The notes under the pieces are model-generated. The model was given only the letters and a program-made list of their open reading frames with translations. It was not told the DNA's origin and did no database searches. Source: Bimuria novae-zelandiae CBS 107.79 (taxonomy: Eukaryota; Ascomycota; Dothideomycetes; Pleosporales; Didymosphaeriaceae). Taken from it: a stretch of DNA of 64,000 nt. Both the position numbers and the translations under genes were made by a program. The DNA is taken from the NCBI GenBank assembly GCA_010015655.1, contig ML976707.1, forward strand, positions 1-64,000, in the 5' to 3' direction. Positions within the stretch are counted from its first letter, which is position 1. Each line of letters starts with the position of its first letter. Of the stretch, positions 32,465 to 42,975 are shown piece after piece.

Positions 32465-35400
32465 TCTCTTTAGTAATAAGTTAGATTGTTTGCTGGTTAT
32501 CGTAATTAATTGTAATAAGGGAATCGCTAAGGTTGATCTTTAGCTCCTTTAGCAATCGGGATGTGAATAGAGCCTCCTTTGCTACCTGTGATAGTGCTAG
32601 TAATTCGGCTTTAGTTATTAATATAGTAACTGTGTCCTGCTTGTTTGCTTTCCAGGCAATTAGGCCACTAAATAGTTTAATAATGTATCCTTGCGAGCTC
32701 TTACGGTCAAGCGTATTATTGGCAAAGGACGCGTTACTCGCCACTTCTAAAGTATCTGCACCCCCAAGCTGAAGGCCTAATAATCTAGTATTAGCAAGGT
32801 AGAGGAGAACTCGATTGGCAGTTGCTTAGTGCTCTTTGCCTAGGTTAGATAGGAATCGTGATAATTAAGAGCTTATAAAGGCAATATCTGGTCGCGTGGT
32901 TACCGCAGCGTAGAGGATTAATCCTATCTTTCACTAATATCGATTAACTTTAGTCTTGCTGGCGAGCCCTAAGCGTAGGAGCAGTTTAACTGCTGCTATT
33001 AGGGTATCGTAGCGAATCTTATAGTGATTAATGAGGCGCGATATTTTGTCGATGTATAAGGCTTGTAAAAGCTAAATCTTTCTATTTAGGCGATTCCTAA
33101 TAATTTTAATCCCTAGGAACCACTGCAGATCTTTCCCGCTAGTAAGGGAGAACTTAGTACTTATTTCTACTATAGCTCCTTTAGCTACGTGCTCTTGATT
33201 CTTATGGTAGGCGATAATTAGGTTGTCTACGTAAAAGAAAAGAATAAGGCTATCTTTAATAAGATAACATGGCTTATGGGGGACTATGGTGAAGCCCATG
33301 TTGCGGAGCGTAGATGTGAACTCCCTCTGCCATAGTAATGGAGAGATACGTAATCCATAGAGCGCCTTATGCAATTACAGGACTGTGCCTACTCGCGTAT
33401 ATCCGCGGGGCATCCTCATGTAGATCTCTCTATCGAGCTTTGCATGTACGAAGGCGTTCGTGACGTCGTATTAAATTAGTTCTAGGTCAAATCGTGCAGC
33501 TATTGCCATGAGCATGCGAAATAATCGTCCTGCCAGCGTTGCGGCATAGGTTTCTTATAAGTTAAGGTGCCGCTATTAATCGCCTCGCACTACTAATCTC
33601 GTCTTGCATTTCTGTAATTAATAGTGCTTATTAAACTTATAGGTATATACTTACATGCAGTCGAGAATCTAATAACCTAATGCTCTTATTAGAGCTGCTA
33701 TAACCTTACTCCAGGACTTTATTTCCTTGTGGCTCTAGAGATAAGATCGCTCGGCTTCCTTCCACATATTATGGAGTGGGTGATCCTCGAGCTTGCTTCG
33801 ACATGTGGGTGGCTCTAGGAGTACACTTTAATGTGGTTTCTTGCCTGATATAATTATTCGTTAAAGCTGCGCCTTATCGAGAGCCTTGCCCTTATATTTG
33901 CCGCTACTGCTGGCTTCGGTGCCTGCCATAAAGGCTGTGGCCCATGGGCTTGTTTGTAACTGCCCTGTTTGCACTACTGGCGATAGTTTAAGCTAATTAT
34001 CTCTTGCTATTAATTATGCAAGGAGTGTTACTAGTAGTAGCATTAAGGGAGGCGTTAGATATTCGTACCTAGCTTTCCTGTCTTGCCTATACTTAGGAGC
34101 TCCTTCAACCTCTTCCTCTAACGCTTTACTAATTATCTTATCTTTAAAAAAGGACTTAGTGGCTTGCTCTTGTTAAGGTAAGGGAGATAACTTTACTAAT
34201 TGTACCTAGGCTACTATTTCTTCTAATGTGCTGTGCATGAGGTTATCTATTAGGTCTTTAGTTTTGCCTAAGAACATAGTATCCTCGTCGAATATTACGT
34301 CGCGAGTACTGATTATCTTTGCTAGGGAGGGGATCCATATCCTCTAGATGTTAGTTAATCTATAGCCAACTAGATAGCCTATCTAAGCTTTAGGGTCCAG
34401 CCGTTGGAGCTTACTCTTGCCACGTTTAGTGTTATTAGTTATAGCGAAGGCTTTGCAGCCATAGGCTTTTAAGTAAGCTTAATTAGGCTTCTTTAGTTAA
34501 GTAACAACGCCATTCTAAAGAGCTACTATCGTAAAGAACACTTCGTATAGTGATCGCCATTAATTAGCGTAGTTTAGGGTTTAATTATAGAGGTAGACTG
34601 TAGCTCGGGTGATCTTAGGCCACATCTACTAGGGTAGGTTAGAGTTAAGTCGCATCGCACGCGCTTTCTCCTTAATTACACCCCTTAAGCGTTTAGCCCC
34701 TTTATTTTATGCTTAAGTATCGGGTGCTAAAGGCTCGATTCTAATACCTTATGCTAAGCACTACTTCTTAATGTCTGCCTTAATAGAGAAGATCTCGTTG
34801 TTGGATTTAATTACTTTTACTGTAATATTGTATTATACTCTTATAAATAGTATAAAGGTGCTAAGTTACTTAATAATAGATCGTGCTAGGCGATTATCCT
34901 TAAAGTAGAAGTCCTATGCGAAGCCGGAGAATTAATTAGTAATTAGCATTTAGCTCTTCTCTCTTGTTGAGCTGTCTGCTTCGTAGTCGTGAAAATCAAT
35001 TGCGACTCGCTTACTAGGGCCTTTAGTTAGGTCTCTGGCTTGCCAGCGTATTTGCCGTTTTAGTTTTGCTTTGCCGCAGGCGTTACACTTAATAGTAGGT
35101 AGGCCTTTAATCTTCACTCCCTTAGATTGCTGTACGAGATGTTCGAGAGCCTAAGGGCCTAGATAGCCTAATTATTAGTGCCAGATTAATGTATTTACCC
35201 TCTACGGTCTTTATTTAGTGCGTGTGTTAGTCTTGTAGGTGGCATGCGCAGCTTTAGTAAGAGTACCACTTACTAGCCTTGTCCTGTGTTCTAGCACCTA
35301 CTATCCATGCAACTCTTAAAGTTCTGCTAGTATAGTATTATCTCTTCTCTTTAGAGTCGTTGGGTCTGCCCTTGTGTCCCACTAAAGGCCTTGCCTCCGG

Positions 35401-36950
35401 AGTAATTGGAACGATACAAGGTTATAGAGCAGGTTAAGGCAATAGGCGATATTGTCTAGCCGTATTATTTAATTACCGCTTGCACTCCGTACATTAAGAT
35501 AGACGCTCTTGTATCCTTTAATCTATATTTGCGTATTCCCTGCCCATATAAAGTCTCCCGGCGCCGGTGGCTGGTAGGAGATAAAGCAATTAATGTCGTT
35601 AAAGATATGGCAAGTTATGCCTGAATCAAGTATAGCTGAGCATTGTAATAGGTACGTGTTTAGGTTAGTGTGGACGGATGCGGCTTTAAAGCTCGCTGGG
35701 ATTTTAGTAATCTTACGTCTATCTAGTTACTTATTATTAGCCTTAGTAATTCGAGTTGGAGTGGGAGTATGCGATGATTTAATTCTAGGTGTTTAAGACT
35801 TTAGTCTTTTCACTATTCTTAACTTCTCTTAGAAGTTAGTATCATGTTCTAGCCTAAGCTTAACTAGCTTTACCATGAGAGGGTTCGCTCTGAACTAGTC
35901 TAGCTACTTGTCTAGAAAGGCATAGAAACAGTCTTAAAGACTATAGCGTAGTTTATAAGTAGGGCAATAATTGCTACTAACTACTATTAGCTTAAGGCTC
36001 TAAGGCGACTGCTTAGATTTAGTACGTTAACTATTATTTTATTATTTATAATTCTAAGGTCTTCTCTAACTTTTAGATAATGCTGCTTTATCTACAAGAG
36101 AGGCGTCCCTGTCTGTGGCCTAGGTAGATTTACCACCGTTAGCGAGAGATAAACCTGTAGTAGCAAAAGCGCCCTTTTATTTACCCTTAATTAGGTGCTG
36201 CAGGATTATGTAGTCTTAGAAGAGTTTTATTATATTCTTTCGTAAGATAGCTGCATCTCTGCTTCCATGTTGCTAGAAGGTCGTTACCTACATAGGTGCG
36301 ACATAGATAACTGCCTTTATAAAGTCTTCTTTAACTAAGTCTAGCCTTTAAAGCTTTAGGACCTAATTAGTCTTTACTTCTGTGGCTGCATGATCGTACT
36401 TAGATAGCCATGTAGCCTATAATCTGGCTATTCTTATTAGCTTAAGGGCTTCTTGGTATCTTGCCCTTGCTCGTCGATGTTTGTCTTAATAGTTAACCCC
36501 AACTATAATCGTGAGGTTATTAATCTATTACTTTATTGTACCTCCAGGGATGCAGCAGTTACTCTGCAGGTGTACGGAGATTGTTAATTAGAGAAAGGTG
36601 ACCACCTTATCGAGGTCTGCCTCTTGTTCTCGGTAGTCTCGGTCTGTAATCTTATAGATCTCGAGCTGTTCTTTATAATAGTCGCTATCATCTTTGTATG
36701 CTTTCGCACCTGCCGTTGATAGATAGGATGGCAATATTGGCACGTTATTCAGGTTCGCGGTTATGTAGGCGGCGCTTAATTAGTAGTTGCTTATTAGCGG
36801 CGGCACCGGCATCGCGGGTTTCTGTTTTGGTTTATCTATTAGCGCTAGGTTAATAATATTCCAGACCTTTAGGAATTGGCATCTTGTTTTAAGCTATTTT
36901 AGCTATGGCGTGTAATTTGTGTAATTGGTTAGGATAACTGTAGGATCTCT
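32465..36950 (-). pseudogene. Copia 1 Gag-Pol remains
   Basis: Read on the minus strand. The RNase H block is at about 32745-32470 (SSQGYIIKLFSGLIAWKANK, then LLALSQVAKEALFTSRLLKEL). Reverse transcriptase is at about 33400-33072 (HKALYGLRISPLLWQREF, and FFYVDNLIIAY as the catalytic block, where the family has YVDD, so the second aspartate is changed to Asn). Integrase and Gag regions upstream are broken by many stops. The gene order (integrase before reverse transcriptase) is that of Copia. Non-functional. Confidence 0.8.
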
Positions 36951-37002
36951 GAGGGTCGATAGAGCTATTATGATTGGCTTAATTGAGGCAGTATCGGTTG
37001 AG

Positions 37003-37019
37003 GCAGTGAGACTCTTAAT
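37003..37019 (-). promoter_or_regulatory. Likely primer-binding site of Copia 1 (half tRNA-Lys)
   Basis: The plus strand here carries GAGACTCTTAAT, the anticodon stem and loop of tRNA-Lys with a CTT anticodon, directly abutting the 5' LTR. The minus-strand transcript would pair with a tRNA cut in its anticodon loop, the copia-type priming mode. Confidence 0.55.
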
Positions 37020-37671
37020 TGTTAGATTAAAGGGTGTTTTTAATAAGATAGAAAAGTAATTAATTCTTCTTTTTATGTGTCTTTGTAAGAATGTAAGGCT
37101 CTTTTATCCTTACGTCTCACGTTAAGACGCTAATCTATTTCCGTTGAGTAAGGAGAGTCGCCCTTTATCCCGCCCAGAATCGTGCGGATAAACCAGACTG
37201 CTGGCAAAGTCTCTTTGTGTAGGGTTGCGCCAGCTACCTTCGTGTGTGCAAGGGGCCATGTAATCGGACACCTTTAGACATTTATATATTTAAGTCTATA
37301 CAAGCTACTATTATAATACTTAATGATATTTATGCTTAATAATAACGTGTTAATTACTTAAGCTTTTTATTTTTTATATACCTTATACTTGCTAGCCTAA
37401 GTAGCTAAAATACTTTTTTACTTATACGTTATTATAGCAAACCTCTTGCACGCCTAACTCTAAAAAATAAAAAAAATAAATACTTACTAAAGGGGTTTTT
37501 TTATTTATAATTTTAATACTTTAAAGCTCTGCTTAATTAGATTTATATTAGGTAAGTATAGTAATAAGTACTTAAGTACTACTCTAGCGTCTAAATACAG
37601 CTCTTAAATTTTAGCTAATTAATAAATAAAAGCGTTATTTATTATAATTATTAAGCATAGCCCTAGGTATA

Positions 37672-39518
37672 ACGTGGTTCACCACCGAGCGGGCCAACCC
37701 CACCAAGCGGGCCACTTTTTAAAAGTCAGTCTATTGCGAAGCGCCTCCTATAACACCACTATAATTTACTATAATTCGCAGAACATAGAAATACTATTTA
37801 GACTTATTGCTATTAGATGCATCTATAATTTCTACTACGCAGGTGCGAGCGTTGTGGCCAGCTTCGCCGCAACGTCCGCAGCGCCTCTGCCCACGCACCC
37901 TCTTTGCAGACTCTTTACCCTCCTTTTACCCACTACTATTCTTTTTAGCTATTAAATTAACTACCTCTCTTACTATAAGTGTTTTAGCTACCTAAATATA
38001 CTTTCTTTTTTAACTTTTTACCTCTATTACTATCTCTACTGCCTTGTAAAGCCCTGCTATTTTTTATTATATTAATACTATTTCGTGCCCTATTAATACA
38101 ACACCTTTGTTAAGCTGCTTAATAGCTCTAAAAAGTAAAGAAACTAGTAAATCTCTATACTTTTATACACGCTTATAAACTAGCGTTAACTAAGCCTCTA
38201 TCTCGCGGAGGTTACTTAGTATTTTTAATTCTTATAAGGTGTCCTTTGCGTTAGGTGGAGTTAGCGTACAAAGAACCACATTAAGTCTTAATAACGCCGC
38301 CTCTAAGTTATATAGGACTAATCTAGCGCCTCTAAAGCCTGCGCAGATATTCGCCTTTATTATTACCTTTTTAAAAGCTATTTTAAAGGCTAGTAGAAAG
38401 GCCTCCTTCTTAATCTACTTAGTGCCGTACTATGCTAAGCTACTAATCTTATTACTATACGCCTGCTTTAAAGGTAAAAAACAACCCACATTAAGTGGCT
38501 ACAAGAGGTGTAATAAGTATAAAAGTATATAAAAAATAATAATCTTCTGTTCCTTATAGTATTTATAGAATTCGTGTAAGCAGTGGCTCTCGTAACTATT
38601 TATAATTAGTAGCTAGTGTGCACCTAAACTACGCGCCTTAGTATAGGTATTAAAGTGCCTTAGCTAGGCAAGACTAAGCTTGTTTAACGTCTAACTATTA
38701 AGACTAACTTTAATAACCTAGTCTCGGGGTAGATTATGGAACTAGGACGTAATTAGAACCTTACTAAGGAAGATAAGAAAGGGTAGTAGAGCCTAGCCTT
38801 TAGCGCTAACACCCTAGATATTAGTAACCTACCTATAGTTACTAGGTTAAATCTTCTTTAGGTTGCTTTGCTTCTTAGAGCCTGTAAAGACCATCTAACC
38901 CTATATTACCCCTATTATAAAGCCTGTCTTGTTAAAGTTGTACGTGTCGTTATTAGCGATACCGTACTTAGCCTTAGTATTAGTAACTAGCTCGAACTAG
39001 GGCGTTATAATACGTAAATCTTTATTTAGGGCTTGCTAACAATTATATAGATAGCTCCTTTAAAGCTTAATTTCTAGCGTACGCGTCTTAAGCCTGTCTA
39101 TCTAGTACTTACTAATAGGCTATCTACTACGCTTAGTAAGTAAATTATTAGCTATATTTTAGACTATATCCCTTATTACACCTATTCCTCGCTAGTTAAG
39201 CTTAAGTATACGTTAGACTAGAGCCTCCTCCTTTAGCTTAGTTAGCTTCTTTAAGTTAGGCTCGTAATTGCGTTAAGAGAGGGCTCCTTAGCATTATTAT
39301 TATACTATTATTTAAGGCATGCTAAAAGCTATAATAACGCGTCTTTCGCTCTTATCGCGATCTTTAATTATAGCTTAGATAGTAAGCTATAGTGCGCTTT
39401 TAGTATAAGGTTATTACGCGTTATGTTGTGATGGCATTATGGTATAAGCTAGAGGTGGGCTGCATTTAGCAAAGTTGGCCCGCTCGATGGGGTTAGCCCG
39501 CTCGGTGGTGAACCACGT
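37672..39518 (-). mobile_element. Fot1/pogo-like DNA transposon C
   Basis: A 1847-bp element with about 45-bp inverted ends (starting ACGTGGTTCACCACCGAGCG), flanked by TA (37670-37671, 39519-39520). The terminal repeat holds a motif (CACCRAGCGGGCCA) twice at an 18-bp period. The two ends differ only by a few transitions within the first 40 bp. On the minus strand Fot1-type catalytic blocks are readable: YNFNKTGFIIG near 38940 and IINSYESH near 38600, followed by a KIIIFYILLYLLHLL block. Both catalytic aspartates now read Asn. The element is a different family from A and B. Confidence 0.82.
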
Positions 39519-40283
39519 TAGTATATAATATAGTAGTACTTTATTAACTATAAACTCTTTTATTAGCTCTACTATAATTACTCCTTAATAAATAAGGTAA
39601 TTAAAATACTTATTAACGTTTATAGCTAGTAATAAGCTTTACCTCTCTAACCTTTACGCTAAGTATAATACTTAAACTAATATATTTATTTTTAATTAAG
39701 TATACTTATAATTACTTATACGCTTATTATAACTACTTATATTAAGTACTATTACCTGCTCCGCCTTATACGCTAGCTAGTAGCAAGCTTAAAATATTTA
39801 ATAAAGGACTATATTACGCTTAGCTACTACCTTAGTTACTACTTTTTAATTTTACTTTATACTAGCGAGGGTCTTCTAGATAGTTATTTATAAGACTTTT
39901 ATATTATAATTATTATATAAAAAAGCCTGCATTTTATCTAAATAGGTATTTAGCTAGTCTTATAGCAACTCTTTAAGCTTCTCGCGATAGTACTATAGTA
40001 GTAATAGCGATCGTCCCCGTCGTATGCAGGATGGCGGATAAGACTACCTTTAGTACTTTAAGTTAAGTTAAATCCTTTTAATTATTAAGTAGGCTACTTT
40101 AGTATCTTTTTAAATTTTTATAATACTAATATTATTTTTAAGATAATTAATTATAGTATATAACACTATTAGTAGTAACCTAGCTTTATTTAGTAACACT
40201 ATAAAGTACTTATAAATTCTTTAAATATATTAAAAGGTTAATAATTAGCTAGTAAATCCATGTTTTAAATAACGTACGAGAAT

Positions 40284-40333
40284 CGATTACTAACATTTGA
40301 GGCAGGTCACATGGTGAGCGGGAATTTACGAAA
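40284..40333 (-). repeat. Right inverted repeat of the nested island
   Basis: Reverse complement of 26983-27032 over 31 bp at the outer side. It lies about 200 bp upstream of the AIG2-like gene start. GAAACGACAATA at its outer edge also occurs at 2067-2078 next to the first mariner copy. Confidence 0.85.
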
Positions 40334-40531
40334 CGACAATATCGGAATGGTTCCGATATCACCCCTCCAAACATTCACCTTGATCCAATTCGCTTCACCA
40401 CCTGTCTTATTTGCTGTTTGTCCAATTGTCCCAAGCGCGTCTCACCTCCGCCTTCTTAACACATATAGCCCCCTCCGCCCCCGTCTACTCTTTACACCCC
40501 TACATCTACAGCCACAAAACCAATCGCAACC

Positions 40532-41257
40532 ATGTCCGACACCCGTACAGCCTTCTTCTATGGCACCCTCATGGCGCCCCCCGTCCTCCACCGCGTCATC
40601 TGGGGCACACCCACACCTCCCACCCCCGCACACGCCTCCCTCTTGCACATCCAGCCCGCCATCCTGCACGCCCACCAACGCCGCCAAGTACGCCACGCAG
40701 ACTACCCCGCCGTGCTACCCTCCTCGCCCTCATCTTCCGTCCGCGGCACGCTAGTCACAGGTCTAACCGACGGCGACCTTTGGCGCCTCGACATCTTCGA
40801 GGGCGACGCGTACAAGAGACGGAAAGTCCGCGTGCGGCCGCTCTTGCAGAACCCCTCGCAGAAACACTCGCAGGAAGAGGAGGGCGGCGAGGGCGGCATG
40901 GGCGACCTCTCACTCAAAGAAGAAGATAACATCGAAGGCGAGGAAGTCGACGCCGAGACGTACATCTGGGTCTCCCCCGCCTCCGAACTCGAAGACGAAG
41001 AGTGGGATTTCGCAGAGTTTGTGCGGAGCAAGATGAAGCGCTGGGTTGGGTATGAGGCGGCCGAGGCAGATGAGGGGTTTCAGGGTAGGCAGTCGGTTAT
41101 TGGTGAAGCTCTTTGGGGCTGACAGGGCACAGATGTCGATGATGCGGTTGCGGCGGGCAAGGATCCGACGGGGGGGAGGGGCGCGAATGGAAGTATTACG
41201 AGGCACTTGGAGCGGGATGGGAAGACGTTGGAGGAGACATTGGAGGCGGCGGTGTAG
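40532..41257 (+). CDS. AIG2/gamma-glutamylcyclotransferase-like protein
   Basis: Two exons (40532-41084 and 41133-41257) give 225 residues; the 48-bp intron has a CTGAC branch site and keeps phase. The GGCT/AIG2-like fold is seen from residue 8 (FFYGTLMAPPVLHRVIWG), with the family's YGTLM loop at 10-14. The likely catalytic glutamate is Glu 90 in RLDIFEGDAYKR. Members act on gamma-glutamyl-amino groups or gamma-glutamylamines; fungal AIG2-like proteins are mostly uncharacterised, so the substrate is unknown. An acidic Gly/Glu insert (about residues 112-138) splits the fold's second half. The start has a good context (CAACCATGTCC). Its promoter is now squeezed between the gene and the transposon island; before the island arrived it would have faced the PQ-loop gene. 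Confidence 0.85.
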
Positions 41258-41654
41258 CTGTGGCTGTGGCTGAGAGATATGGCTGGGAATGTGTAGATGG
41301 AGACGGGAGATACCCATTGACAGGCATAGACGGAAAAGGTTTGGCAAGAACCTGAGTTATTGTTTAGAAGCTGCTAATTACAAAGTCACGTAGCGTTACT
41401 ACTCTGTATTTACTGCCTATGTCCCCATTGCGCGTCCCAACAACATGGATCTAAAGGCCGAGCTCCACTACAAGCGTGCTATGTGGTGCCATTTTACACC
41501 CGTACCATGGCCACGTACGATTCATACTTTAGCCCACATCCTCCCTCGCCGACGCACACACACACAACACACAACATCGCACCAACCATGTCGAGCTTCA
41601 ACGCCACCCAGCCCCGCCCCGCCAAGCAGCGAAACAGAACCCTCATCTCCGCTC

Positions 41655-42281
41655 ATGGAGCCAGAAACAGCACAACAACCCACCGTCCAAGACACCCGCG
41701 CCAACAAACCCCTCTGGTACAAACTCAACCTCTTCATCTACCATCTCCTAACCTTCCGCTCTCACCCCGACGTTCGCGCGCGCCTGGACAGCATCATCGC
41801 GCCGGATTACATCGGCCTGCCGTACTTCCCAGACGAGGAAGCCGCACTGCTCCGCAGCGTCCCTGTTGAGCTCAGTTCTCCCGAGACTAACTCCGTGACA
41901 AGAGAAACTCTTCAGGATAGCCTGGACTGGCTTTTCAAAGGGGAGAGTATGGAGAAGAGAGAGGGGAGGATGAGGGAGAATGGGGAGCATCAGGTTTGCA
42001 CGGCGCATGATTTAGAGCCGGTTTTTGTTGAGGTGTTTGGCGTGGTTGGGAGGGGGTTGAGGAAGGATAAGACGTTTTTGAAGGCGGTGAAATGGGGGTT
42101 TGAGGGGCGTTGGGAGGGGAGAGGAGCGTTGGGAGGGGAGAGGAGCGTTGGGAGGGGNNNNNNNNNNNNNNNNNNNNNNNNNNNNNNNNNNNNNNNNNNN
42201 NNNNNNNNNNNNGCGTTGGGAGGGGAGAGGAGCGTTGGGAGGGGAGAGGAGGGTAGGACGTGGGGTGGAGAGGGACGATGA
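41655..42281 (+). CDS. Hypothetical protein gene crossing a minisatellite and an assembly gap
   Basis: I do not recognise this protein. The frame starting at ATG 41655 (MEPETAQQPTVQDTRANKPL) looks coding, with well-spaced aromatic residues (LWYKLNLFIYHLLTF, PDYIGLPYFPDEEAALL, ETLQDSLDWLFKG). It then enters the 19-bp minisatellite at 42108 and 55 unknown bases. Because 19 is not a multiple of 3 and the copy number in the gap is unknown, the true frame after the repeat cannot be told. An alternative frame after the gap (VFVGSRKRLIFDHPGDKAF, ending 42462) also looks coding. Start and end are both uncertain; longer in-frame starts exist upstream (41445). Confidence 0.35.
   Translation: MEPETAQQPTVQDTRANKPLWYKLNLFIYHLLTFRSHPDVRARLDSIIAPDYIGLPYFPDEEAALLRSVPVELSSPETNSVTRETLQDSLDWLFKGESMEKREGRMRENGEHQVCTAHDLEPVFVEVFGVVGRGLRKDKTFLKAVKWGFEGRWEGRGALGGERSVGRXXXXXXXXXXXXXXXXXXXALGGERSVGRGEEGRTWGGEGR
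42108..42250. repeat. 19-bp minisatellite interrupted by the gap
   Basis: Tandem copies of GCGTTGGGAGGGGAGAGGA, about 2.7 copies before the run of N and two after it. The repeat is the evident cause of the assembly gap. Confidence 0.9.
42158..42212. other. Assembly gap (55 N)
   Basis: A run of unknown bases inside the minisatellite. Its true length is unknown. Confidence 0.99.
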
Positions 42282-42506
42282 AGAGGAGGTGTTCGTCGGC
42301 TCGAGGAAACGCCTTATCTTTGATCATCCTGGAGACAAAGCTTTCACTTCCTGCAGAAAGTCAGCAGCGGGTCTGGGCAACATTGTGCAGGCACGTACCT
42401 CGCAGTGCAGGCCTCCACCCGACCCTCACTATTTCAAGTTCCTTACCTCCACCTTCTCCTGATCGCGACCTCATTATCCCCTCAACCCTGTATCGTTGCG
42501 TGCCGC

Positions 42507-42975
42507 ATGACCCTTGAATCTGCTTATGCACACCAGTACTACTCACAGTCCGCACAAACCATGACTCACCATCAGTCTCTCGACCACCTCCTCTCCCACA
42601 TATCCCTCTCCGCCCCAATCCCCGCGCCAAAGCTCCACTGGGGCGGCCCGCGACCACTCGAGCATGTTGTGAAAGAACAACTCCAAGAACTTCTCACCAT
42701 GAAAGCAGAAGGCCTTCAAGTCAACGCTTCTCTCTCTTCCCTCCGCCGACCCAACTGATCACGCGTATCTCTCGTTCGCCCCACCGCTTGAGCTTCTCAT
42801 CGACTCCCTCGATGACCTTCTCACACAGCGCGTGCGGAGCCTTGTGCAAACTACGTCGAGACGGGAGTTAGAGAAGTTGATCAAAGAGCAGCGGGATGAA
42901 GCGGTAAAGTGCGAAATCGGATGGCAAAGCCAAAGAGGAGCTTTGCGTGGGCGAGGATGGTGGGATGGATGTTAG
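42507..42975 (+). pseudogene. Hypothetical gene with an apparent frameshift
   Basis: The frame from ATG 42507 (MTLESAYAHQYYSQSAQ) stays open to a TGA at 42756-42758. Coding-like sequence then continues in another frame from about 42725 to a TAG at 42973 (DHAYLSFAPPLELLIDSLDD, then RRELEKLIKEQRDEA). The two frames overlap in the CT-rich stretch 42728-42745, so a one-base indel or a sequencing error there would join them. It is not recognised as a family. It may instead be the 3' part of the gene at 41655. Confidence 0.3.

Larger units (their letters stand above)
31885..37270 (-). mobile_element. Ty1/Copia LTR retrotransposon 1
   Basis: A 5386-bp element with 251-bp LTRs at 31885-32135 and 37020-37270, flanked by the duplication CCTTT (31880-31884 and 37271-37275). 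The coding strand is minus. Next to the 3' LTR the minus strand has the polypurine tract AAGGGGGTG. Next to the 5' LTR (37003-37019) the plus strand reads GTGAGACTCTTAAT, matching the anticodon arm of tRNA-Lys(CUU), so a half-tRNA primer is likely. The LTRs differ at 12 positions, all transitions, 10 with the A/T state in the right LTR. Confidence 0.92.
26976..40339. mobile_element. Nested transposon island bracketed by one inverted repeat
   Basis: An AT-rich 13.4-kb block whose two edges carry a 50-bp inverted repeat (26983-27032 and 40284-40333), perfect over 31 bp. A TA lies just outside each edge (26974-26975, 40340-40341). Inside, younger elements with their own target duplications occupy 28011-28468, 29067-31165, 31354-31615, 31885-37270 and 37672-39518. 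What is left (about 3.3 kb) is very AT-rich. At 37276-40200 it shows the same mariner-type transposase remains as the copy at 650-2076. The simplest reading is one old mariner-type host element that was a landing site for all the others. Part of the left half could be a further unrecognised element. Confidence 0.6.
37276..40339 (-). pseudogene. Second mariner-type element, split by element C
   Basis: Two parts, 37276-37671 and 39519-40339, align in order with 1060-2076. For example CTGCTTAATTAGATTTATAT occurs near 1090 and 37530, and TTTATAGCTAGTAATAAGC (copy 1 TCTATAGCTAGTAGTAAGC) occurs near 1340 and 39628. The minus strand carried the DDE_3 transposase. It is highly AT-rich with stops in every frame. 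Confidence 0.6.
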
